From: an uncultured Sutterella sp.
Lineage (GTDB): Bacteria; Pseudomonadota; Gammaproteobacteria; Burkholderiales; Burkholderiaceae_F
DNA length: 20,287 nt
Assembly: GCA_905192805.1 (NCBI GenBank)
Contig: CAJJMF010000016.1
Location: forward strand, 1-20,287
Direction: 5' to 3'
Numbering within the stretch: the first letter of the stretch is position 1; the number at the start of each line of letters is the position of its first letter. Positions 14,059 through 20,287 of the stretch are shown in pieces. Position numbers and translations under genes: made by a program. The notes below the pieces were generated by a model. That model was not told where the DNA came from, did no database searches, and was given only the letters and a program-made list of their open reading frames with translations.

Positions 14059-15320
14059 TATAAGGTTCCTTCTGGCAAGTCTAGGGCGGTTAAAAGACGC
14101 GCGAGGGAGGTTTCGGGGTGACGATCTACTTGAATGGTGAGATCACTCACGGCACGATAAAGGGGTTCACGTTCAGCGTAGAGTAGTGCTACGCCTTTGG
14201 TTTGGGATAACGGACGACCGTGGGTACTCAATTTATCGAGTTCGCGCTGTAGCCATACCACGCGACCATTTTGGTGCATTAAGTCACGGTTACGTTCTCG
14301 AATCACACTCCCGCCACCAGTGGCGATGACGTTACCGTGCTGAGCGGTGAGTTTCGCGAGAAGCTGAGTTTCGATATCACGAAAGTACGCCTCCCCTTCC
14401 TCTTCAATCCATTGCGCAGGGCTACGTCCAGACTCCTCACGGATCACCTCATCGAGATCATAGAAGGGACGGTTAAGGGCCTGAGCCAGCTTTTTACCCA
14501 AGGTCGACTTTCCCGATCCTGGCATACCAACCAAAATGACGTTTTGCGTACGCCCTTCGAGCGTACTCAAGACGCTTTGGGCCAAGTCTGCAGGTAACGT
14601 TTTTCCTTGGAAACGCTCACTGGCTCGAATGGCTTGCATGACGAGCATACTCAACCCCCCTTGCGCAATGAGAGCGCGTTTTTTGGCCATCTGTAAGAGT
14701 CGTGTTTCCAGTGGGTTGTAGATGAGATCCAGCACCGCCTCAAGGGACGTGAACGGATCAAGGCTACTTAACGGGCTTGCATCGAGCTTGGGAAACATGC
14801 CTACGGGGGTCGTATTAATGATTGCCTCATAGGTGGACGCATCACGTAAAAGATCCTCGTAAGTGTAGTTTCCCTCACGGGAAACAACCTGAACCGTTGC
14901 TCCTAAGTCGGTTAAGACCGCTACCACCGTTTTGGATGCTCCACCAGAGCCAAGAACCGCGCAGTGTTTACTGGCAAAGTTCATACCCGAGCGCTCGCAT
15001 TGATAGAGAAACCCAGCATAATCGGTGTTGTCCCCCAGAAGTTTTCCCTCCTTGGTACGCACAATCGTGTTGACCGCTCCAATGGCACGGGCACGCTCGG
15101 TAAGTTCATCGCACCAAGGCATCACGGTTTGTTTATAGGGGATGGTGACGTTGAATCCGCTGAGCGGTCCTTCACAAACAAAGGCTTGAAGGGCTTCGCG
15201 GGCAAGCGGGTAGAGTTGATAGTCATACTCCCCCAATAAGGCATGAATTTGAGGGGAGAGACTATGGCCGAGCTTTTCACCAATGAGACCAAAACGGTGG
15301 GTCGAGTGCGACGCAGTCAT
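14058..15320 (-). CDS. aroEK: Fused shikimate dehydrogenase-shikimate kinase (AroE-AroK)
   Basis: Bifunctional cytosolic enzyme. The N-terminal part reduces 3-dehydroshikimate to shikimate with NADPH, and the C-terminal part phosphorylates shikimate with ATP, the fourth and fifth pathway steps. Total length is 420 aa. AroE domain (about 1-255): HSLSP (19-23), NVTIPYK (57-63, catalytic K63), AVNT (82-85), GDNTDYAGF (96-104, catalytic D100), GSGGASKT (124-131) for the nucleotide, NTTPVGM (169-175) and QGGLSML (220-226). AroK domain (about 260-420): Walker A GMPGSGKST (265-273), D288/D290 in YDLDE, R314 in FRDIE, TGGGSV (334-339) and R369 in the lid (GRPL). The two domains join with almost no linker and the frame is unbroken, so this is a true fusion. 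Strong GAGGAG ribosome binding site; the start is two bases after the preceding gene's stop. Confidence 0.95.
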   Translation of the reverse strand: MTASHSTHRFGLIGEKLGHSLSPQIHALLGEYDYQLYPLAREALQAFVCEGPLSGFNVTIPYKQTVMPWCDELTERARAIGAVNTIVRTKEGKLLGDNTDYAGFLYQCERSGMNFASKHCAVLGSGGASKTVVAVLTDLGATVQVVSREGNYTYEDLLRDASTYEAIINTTPVGMFPKLDASPLSSLDPFTSLEAVLDLIYNPLETRLLQMAKKRALIAQGGLSMLVMQAIRASERFQGKTLPADLAQSVLSTLEGRTQNVILVGMPGSGKSTLGKKLAQALNRPFYDLDEVIREESGRSPAQWIEEEGEAYFRDIETQLLAKLTAQHGNVIATGGGSVIRERNRDLMHQNGRVVWLQRELDKLSTHGRPLSQTKGVALLYAEREPLYRAVSDLTIQVDRHPETSLARLLTALDLPEGTL

Positions 15321-15322
15321 GA

Positions 15323-15892
15323 TTACTCCTCAGGGAGAGAAACGGGTGACAAAGTAAGCCCGTGATCCTGACATTCTTGAAGGAATGCGGCAAAGGCAAC
15401 GTTTTGTGCTGGGCTTTGCAGACGAGGGCGTAGTGACACGTGGCTCTGAGCGTCGCCGGTGGGCGTCACCGAGAGGGATTCGAGTTCGACGCCATATGCA
15501 GCGAGAACAGAAAAAAGATAGGTTTGCTGTGGCGGGCCGCTCAAGTCTGCTTCGTAGTGAGTCCCATCGAGGCGAACCGTCAACGAGGCGTTGCGATTCT
15601 GATAGCGTCGCGACTGCAACACAATCCCCTCAAACTGGGCACGGACATAGGGTGCCCACTGTGTCTCGGATTGCTGTTCGATACGGGTTAAGAGACTGGC
15701 TTCGCGACGCACATCCAAGGTGGGCAATTGGTGGGCAACTTTATAGGCATGAATCGTTTGCACCGCAGCAAATCGTTCATTGAGTTTTTTCACCAGCACA
15801 GCGTCGATGGCATTAATCTGAGCACGGGCGTGATCGAGCTCCGTGGCGTTGCTAAGAACCTCGGAACTCGTAGGCGTGAGGGCTTTACTCAT
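15323..15892 (-). CDS. AroQ-class chorismate mutase with C-terminal ACT-like domain
   Basis: Predicted to convert chorismate to prephenate, opening the Phe/Tyr branch. The N-terminal part (about 18-100) is an all-helical AroQ mutase: R23, R40, K51, D60, E64, S94 and Q98 align with the E. coli PheA mutase residues (R11, R28, K39, D48, E52, S84, Q88). There is no prephenate dehydratase or dehydrogenase domain. The remaining 90 residues have a predicted strand-helix-strand-strand-helix-strand order (LTVRLDG, helix to AAYG, VELESLSV, SHVSLRP, helix to QDHG, LTLSPVSL), which resembles an ACT regulatory domain. No Phe-binding GAL or ESRP motif is seen. The start overlaps the aroC stop by four bases (ATGA), and AAGGAG lies seven bases upstream. 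The mutase call is firm; the ACT interpretation is tentative. Confidence 0.85.
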   Translation of the reverse strand: MSKALTPTSSEVLSNATELDHARAQINAIDAVLVKKLNERFAAVQTIHAYKVAHQLPTLDVRREASLLTRIEQQSETQWAPYVRAQFEGIVLQSRRYQNRNASLTVRLDGTHYEADLSGPPQQTYLFSVLAAYGVELESLSVTPTGDAQSHVSLRPRLQSPAQNVAFAAFLQECQDHGLTLSPVSLPEE

Positions 15893-16983
15893 CGACGTGC
15901 TCCTTCATTAGCGAGCACACGATCCAGAATCACAAGCGCCATGACGGCTTCCACCACAGGAACGGCACGAATCACAATACAGGGGTCGTGTCTACCCGGG
16001 ACTCGGTAGCTGGTTTCCTCGCCCGTTGAGAGCGATACGGTTTGCTGCACCTGCCCAATCGAAGGAGTGGGTTTCATGGCCACTGTGACATTCAGGGGGA
16101 GCCCCGTCGTCATGCCACCGAGCACGCCGCCCGCGTGATTCGTGAGCGGACGAATGCCGTCGGTGGTCTGCCCATACGGGTCATTATTTTCGGAGCCTCG
16201 TAAGGTACTTGCGTTGAAGCCCTCGCCAAAGGCGACCCCCTTCACTCCAGGAATTCCAAAAAGGGCATGGGCACAGGCACCATCGATACCAAAAAAGAGT
16301 TCGCCGCCAAGCCCCACCGGAAGTCCCGTGACTTGACACTCGATCACCCCACCGACGCTGTCCGCTGAGAGGCGAGCCGTTTCGACTGCCTCACTCATTG
16401 GGGTCTCCACCTCGGGATTCAGAACGGGAATCGTCCGGGTGAGACAGTCACGAATCGTTTCCTCGGATTCTCCCATGGGATCAAAGGGGCGATCCTGAAC
16501 CTCAGCAATGGAGAGTACGTGCGCCGCCACACGAATGTGACGTTTGGCTAAAAACTGCTTGGCAACGCCACCGGCGGCGCACAAAGGAGCGGTCAGACGA
16601 CCCGAAAAAGCACCACCCCCACGAACGTCTTGGTTCCCAGCAAATTTAATGTGGGCTGGGTAGTCAGCATGGGAGGGACGGGGTAGATCGGCGATTTGTC
16701 GGTAGTCTTTGCTACGGGCATCCGCGTTCGCAATAGTGCCCGCGAGGGGTGCCCCACACGTGGTGTCATTGACTAAGCCACTTAACCAATGGATCGCATC
16801 CGTTTCTTTACGTTGGGTACTCAACCGATTTTTCCCGGGTGCACGGCGATCCATAAACTGGGCCAACTGCGCTTGGTCAATCGTCTCGCCTGCGGGCAAT
16901 CCGTCCACAACCACCCCAATCGCTTCGGAGTGACTTTGACCAAACACAGTGACATTTAACACCTGCCCATGCCATGTACTCAT
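15889..16983 (-). CDS. aroC: Chorismate synthase
   Basis: FMN-dependent tetrameric enzyme forming chorismate from EPSP, the last common step. The protein is 364 aa. Catalytic His residues are H18 (GQSHS) and H105 (RPSHADY). Other signatures are RRAPGKNRLSTQRKETD (46-62), GAPLAGTI, DVRGGGAFSGR (119-129), GSENNDPYG, TNHAGGVLGG and the C-terminal YRVPGRHDPC. The RRAPGKN...LST form is one I associate with Clostridia; typical betaproteobacterial enzymes read RRKPGTSRHVTQR here. The ATG at 16983 follows GGAGG by seven bases, so it is preferred over an in-frame GTG 15 bases further out. It overlaps the aroA stop by four bases, and its own stop overlaps the mutase start, indicating tight translational coupling. 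Confidence 0.96.
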   Translation of the reverse strand: MSTWHGQVLNVTVFGQSHSEAIGVVVDGLPAGETIDQAQLAQFMDRRAPGKNRLSTQRKETDAIHWLSGLVNDTTCGAPLAGTIANADARSKDYRQIADLPRPSHADYPAHIKFAGNQDVRGGGAFSGRLTAPLCAAGGVAKQFLAKRHIRVAAHVLSIAEVQDRPFDPMGESEETIRDCLTRTIPVLNPEVETPMSEAVETARLSADSVGGVIECQVTGLPVGLGGELFFGIDGACAHALFGIPGVKGVAFGEGFNASTLRGSENNDPYGQTTDGIRPLTNHAGGVLGGMTTGLPLNVTVAMKPTPSIGQVQQTVSLSTGEETSYRVPGRHDPCIVIRAVPVVEAVMALVILDRVLANEGARR

Positions 16984-18281
16984 AACGTTTCCTCCCACAC
17001 AGTCACTGTACCCCCGAGTTGTTCAAAATCATCAAAAAAATGCGGATACGATTTATTCACGGCCATCGGATCGTCAATCAGTACCCCCTCAGCAATACGG
17101 CTGGAGGCAATCGCCGCGGCCATCACAATGCGATGATCGTTTGCCCCATCCACACGTCCTGAGCAAAGTGTACCGCCATGCACACATAGACTGTCTTCGG
17201 TGGCACTGGCTTCAATACCGAGCGCGTGTAAGAGCGCGAGGGTGGTGGCGACACGATCGCTTTCTTTCAAACGTAAGCGTGCAATATGTTGGAAGTGCGT
17301 CGTCCCTTGGGCACAGGCAGCGACCACACTCAAAATGGGCACTAAATCAGGAATGTGGGCTGCATCAATCGTAATCCCTTTCAGGGGTTGCGCCGTTACC
17401 CGTACACTATTGTCGGTTTGTTCAATGTCCGCCCCAAAGGCTTTTAATAAGGAGACCATCGCTTTGTCGCCTTGAAGCGAATGCGCGTTGATCTGTGTGA
17501 GGGTAAGGCTCGTCTCCAGCGCTCCGATCGCCCCCGCAGCCAGCCAAAAGGCCGCGTTGGACCAGTCGCCTTCTGCCTGAATAATGCCAGGGCTGGTGAA
17601 CTGGCCACGGCCCTCAATTCGGTAATGCCGCATGGTTTCATCATGCGTAATGACTTGCCCAAAGGTCCGTAACACGTCGAGCGTCATCTGAATGTAGGGG
17701 AGTGATTCAATCGTAGCGGTCAAGGTGAGTTCACTCACCCCTTCGAGTCGACTGAGTGCAAAAAGTAAGCCCCCAATGTATTGCGAGGAAACGTTGGCGG
17801 CAATTTCGTAGTGCCCAGGCGTCAATTGTCCTTCGATCGCGAGCGGATCCCGATGCGTCTCCGAGAGAGTCACGCCATGCGAACACAACGTGTCATCCAA
17901 CGGGGAGAGCGGTCGAGTGACTAAGCGCCCTCGGCGCAACAAATGCGCACGGGCGCCCAAAGCAGCCAAAATCGGCAACATAAAACGTAGGGTAGTGCCC
18001 GATTCGCCACAGTCGAGTTGTGCCAAAGGAGGCAATTCCCCAATGGGAGTGACTTCAATTTGGGTAGGGGTCTCATGGAATCGAGCCCCTAAGCCTTGAA
18101 GAACGCGCATGGTCGCTGCAATGTCATCGCTACGGGTTTCACACAGAATCACGGTAGGATGATCGGCGAGGGCGGCGGCCATCAGTAAACGGTGGACATG
18201 CGACTTGGAGGCAATTGCTTTTACCACGCCCGAGAGTGGCCCTGTGGTTTTAAGGGTAGGAATAGGTGCGTTGATACGCAT
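16980..18281 (-). CDS. aroA: 5-enolpyruvylshikimate-3-phosphate synthase
   Basis: Transfers enolpyruvate from PEP to shikimate-3-phosphate. The protein has 433 aa in two similar globular halves. Visible motifs: IASKSHVHR (23-31) with the substrate-binding Lys26 and Arg31, CGESGTTLRF (91-100) for PEP binding, EGDWSNAAFWLAAGA at mid-protein, IPDLVPILSVVA with the catalytic Asp, RLRLKESDR and DHRIVMA. The CGESGTTLRF and EGDxSNAAFWL forms resemble clostridial enzymes; E. coli has GNAGTAMRP at the first site. The start has AAGGAG seven bases upstream and lies 11 bases after the aroB stop. The stop overlaps the aroC start (ATGA). Confidence 0.96.
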   Translation of the reverse strand: MRINAPIPTLKTTGPLSGVVKAIASKSHVHRLLMAAALADHPTVILCETRSDDIAATMRVLQGLGARFHETPTQIEVTPIGELPPLAQLDCGESGTTLRFMLPILAALGARAHLLRRGRLVTRPLSPLDDTLCSHGVTLSETHRDPLAIEGQLTPGHYEIAANVSSQYIGGLLFALSRLEGVSELTLTATIESLPYIQMTLDVLRTFGQVITHDETMRHYRIEGRGQFTSPGIIQAEGDWSNAAFWLAAGAIGALETSLTLTQINAHSLQGDKAMVSLLKAFGADIEQTDNSVRVTAQPLKGITIDAAHIPDLVPILSVVAACAQGTTHFQHIARLRLKESDRVATTLALLHALGIEASATEDSLCVHGGTLCSGRVDGANDHRIVMAAAIASSRIAEGVLIDDPMAVNKSYPHFFDDFEQLGGTVTVWEETL

Positions 18282-18292
18282 AAAGCGACTCC

Positions 18293-19366
18293 TTAGGTCG
18301 TTGACGTTTCCAAAGTGTGTGCTAAGACGAGGCGTTGTGTAAAGTCCTCATAGGTGACGGATTCCGTGACACAGTGGCCTAATGCACGTGGCAGGATGAG
18401 TGTAATGCGTTCGCCCGAGGATTTTTTATCGGCACGAGCGGCTTGCACCAATTCTTCGGCCGACCACGGTGTGCGGTCTGAGAGACCAAATCGAGCGAGT
18501 AGCGTCAATAAGGTGTCAAGGACAGACGCGGGTAAGACCCCCATGGCCACCTGAGCGCGGGTTATCTTTGCCATGCCCATGCCGACCGCCCGTCCATGAG
18601 GAATCGTAAAGCCAGAGAGTTGTTCGATCGCATGACCGACCGTGTGACCGAAGTTAAGAAGGGCGCGCTCACCGTGATCTTCCTCATCCCGACTCACAAT
18701 GCCTTCTTTAATACGCACACATTGCGCAATAATGGCCGTGAGCGTCGAGGCAGTGATCTCATCTTGCAAGAGTCCCAAGAGGGGTTTGTCTTCTAAAAAA
18801 GCGTACTTGATGATTTCGGCCCATCCATTGGCCCATTCTTCCTCTGGGAGGGTGGTTAAGGCCTTAGGATCACACAGCACGAGTTTGGGTTGACTAAAGG
18901 TTCCCAATAAATTTTTCCCCGTGGGAAGGTTCACCGCGGTTTTACCCCCGACACTCGAGTCGACCATGGCGAGCAGTGAGGTGGGAATTTGCACACAGGG
19001 CATTCCACGCATGTAAAGCGAGGCTGCCAGTCCACCGAGGTCTCCTGTCACCCCACCCCCGAGCGCCACCAACACATCATGACGTGTGAAGTGTTCTTGA
19101 GCCAGATGGTTGATAAGCGCTAACAGCGTTTCGGGAGACTTTGAGGCTTCGCCCGCTGCAAAGGTATGGATTCGTACGCTAAACCCGACTGCCTCCAGGT
19201 TGGATTGAAGGGCTAAGGCATAACGTGGCGCAACATTCGAATCGCTCACGATCATGGCACGGTGGCCACGAATGAGTGCTCGGATGCGTTCGCCCGCTTC
19301 GTCTAAGAGCCCCTCACCGACCAAAACGTTATAGGGTTGAGCAGTATGAACCGAAATGGTTTCCAT
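18293..19366 (-). CDS. aroB: 3-dehydroquinate synthase
   Basis: NAD- and zinc-dependent enzyme that cyclises DAHP to 3-dehydroquinate, the second pathway step. The 357-aa length is standard. Motifs: nucleotide-binding GGGVTGDLGG (103-112), MRGMPCVQIPTSLLAMVDSSVGGK (119-142), GKNLLGTF (150-157), GWAEIIKYA (181-189) with zinc ligand E184, NFGHTVGHAIE (238-248) with H241, HGRAVGMGM with H257, and DKKSSG near the C terminus. The ATG at 19366 has AAAGGA about five bases upstream. It is 42 bp downstream of aroF and 11 bp upstream of aroA. Confidence 0.96.
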   Translation of the reverse strand: METISVHTAQPYNVLVGEGLLDEAGERIRALIRGHRAMIVSDSNVAPRYALALQSNLEAVGFSVRIHTFAAGEASKSPETLLALINHLAQEHFTRHDVLVALGGGVTGDLGGLAASLYMRGMPCVQIPTSLLAMVDSSVGGKTAVNLPTGKNLLGTFSQPKLVLCDPKALTTLPEEEWANGWAEIIKYAFLEDKPLLGLLQDEITASTLTAIIAQCVRIKEGIVSRDEEDHGERALLNFGHTVGHAIEQLSGFTIPHGRAVGMGMAKITRAQVAMGVLPASVLDTLLTLLARFGLSDRTPWSAEELVQAARADKKSSGERITLILPRALGHCVTESVTYEDFTQRLVLAHTLETSTT

Positions 19367-19408
19367 GGTCTTCCTTTGTTTGTGGATGGTTATCGACAGA
19401 TTGTACGT

Positions 19409-20287
19409 TTAGCTGTGGCGCAACACGGTGTCACGAATATCGCGAACCAACTGAGCAGTTTCCTCGAATTCTTCAGGGGTGAGCGACTGAGCACCGTCAC
19501 ACAACGCATTTTTCGGATCGTTGTGCACTTCGATGAGTAACCCATCAGCCCCACAGGCAACCGCTGCCGCAGCCATCGGCTTAACCAAACGTGCCACCCC
19601 TGTGGCATGACTCGGGTCAATCACCACCGGCAAGTGCGTATGTTCGTGTAACACGGGCACGGCAGATAAATCCAACGTGTTGCGGGTCATGGTTTCGAAA
19701 GTGCGGATACCACGCTCACACAAAATGACCTGAGCTTCCCCTGTCGACATGACGTATTCCGCTGCCATTAACAACTCTTTGATGGTATTGGCTAGCCCAC
19801 GCTTCAAGAGGATGGGCTTATTGGTACGTCCTAATTCTTTTAAGAGTTCGAAGTTTTGCATGCTACGGGCACCGACCTGAATCACATCCACTTCTTCGAA
19901 GAGCGGTAAATGGTTGATATTCATGATTTCAGTCACAATGGGAAGACCCGTTTCGCGCTTAGCCTCGAGTAAGAGTTCTAAGCCGTCGGCTTGAAGACCC
20001 TGGAAGTCGTAGGGGGAGGTACGGGGCTTGAAGGCACCGCCACGCAACATGGTGGCTCCGGCTGCCTTAACGGCTTTGGCGACGGTAATGATTTGTTCGC
20101 GACTTTCGACCGAACACGGTCCAGCGATTAAGGCGAAGTGTCCACCGCCAATTTTGGTATTGCCAACATCGATCACGGTGTCCTGCGGGTGGAAATCGCG
20201 GCTCACACGCTTGTAGGGAGCGGTGATGGTCTTGACTTCTTTGACAATGGGGTTCGCGAGCAAGCGGTTCTGGTCGACCGAGCGCGT
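19409..20287 (-). CDS. aroF: DAHP synthase, type I-beta (partial, start outside window)
   Basis: Condenses PEP and erythrose-4-phosphate to DAHP, the entry step. The protein aligns with the Thermotoga/Bacillus-type enzyme: PYKRVSRDFHPQDTVIDVG, AGPCSVES, LRGGAFKPRTSPYDFQGL, QVGARSMQNFELL, KRGLANTIKE, CERGIRTFE, DPSHATG and a C-terminal DGAQSL. The frame stays open to the window edge. The residues before LLANPIVKEVKTITAPYK (TRSVDQNR) fit the end of the N-terminal ferredoxin-like domain that carries feedback control in this family. The TTG at 20263 is therefore not a start, and roughly 45-60 residues are missing at the N terminus. It is the first aro gene seen in the operon, 42 bp upstream of aroB. 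The symbol follows common use for this class; aroG or aroA(G) is also used. Confidence 0.93.
   Translation of the reverse strand, partial: TRSVDQNRLLANPIVKEVKTITAPYKRVSRDFHPQDTVIDVGNTKIGGGHFALIAGPCSVESREQIITVAKAVKAAGATMLRGGAFKPRTSPYDFQGLQADGLELLLEAKRETGLPIVTEIMNINHLPLFEEVDVIQVGARSMQNFELLKELGRTNKPILLKRGLANTIKELLMAAEYVMSTGEAQVILCERGIRTFETMTRNTLDLSAVPVLHEHTHLPVVIDPSHATGVARLVKPMAAAAVACGADGLLIEVHNDPKNALCDGAQSLTPEEFEETAQLVRDIRDTVLRHS

Noticed and set aside
20261..20263. TTG as the start of aroF
   Set aside because: The frame continues upstream to the window edge with residues that fit the end of the N-terminal domain of this DAHP synthase class, so the gene is cut by the window.

Overview
The window looks like a chromosomal segment of a gut- or host-associated betaproteobacterium, most plausibly a Sutterellaceae-type Burkholderiales. 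The clues are a Tat-exported TorA/DMSO-reductase-like enzyme, a single-subunit quinol nitric oxide reductase, proteobacterial MdaB and YpfJ relatives and a Bcr/CflA efflux protein. The assignment is inference from protein resemblance; there is no rRNA or other marker gene to fix it. No tRNA, rRNA, CRISPR array, transposase or phage gene was recognised.

Left part (1-10.4 kb): a respiratory and detoxification set in several separate units. A molybdenum S-/N-oxide reductase (179-2731, +) converges on an MdaB-like quinone reductase (2853-3449, -) at a bidirectional terminator. Next is a minus-strand pair: a membrane transporter (4796-6001) followed by an M20D amidohydrolase (3581-4753), which reads as uptake plus hydrolysis of an acylated amino acid or similar amide. 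A 740-bp AT-rich region full of small dyads separates this pair from the divergent norZ (6742-8976, +). A Bcr/CflA family drug exporter follows (9246-10409, +) and converges on ypfJ.

Middle part (10.5-13.6 kb, all minus): the zinc metallopeptidase YpfJ, a secreted LEA-like protein built of 22-residue repeats, and a small PAP2 phosphatase. Long gene-free stretches lie between them.

Right part (13.6 kb to the edge, all minus): a tight operon transcribed aroF-aroB-aroA-aroC-chorismate mutase-aroE/aroK-aroQ, ending at a strong terminator (13538-13575). It encodes all seven steps from PEP plus erythrose-4-phosphate to chorismate, and the mutase step to prephenate. Genes overlap by 1-4 nt or are 2-42 nt apart. 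Shikimate dehydrogenase and shikimate kinase are fused. Several proteins carry sequence signatures that I associate with Clostridia/Firmicutes rather than Betaproteobacteria, so the whole operon may have been acquired laterally. aroF runs off the right edge.

The most interesting items are this compact, possibly imported shikimate operon with its fusion and an ACT-like tail on the mutase; the dyad-rich norZ upstream region; the stacked hairpins in front of mdaB; and the poorly classified transporter paired with the amidohydrolase.
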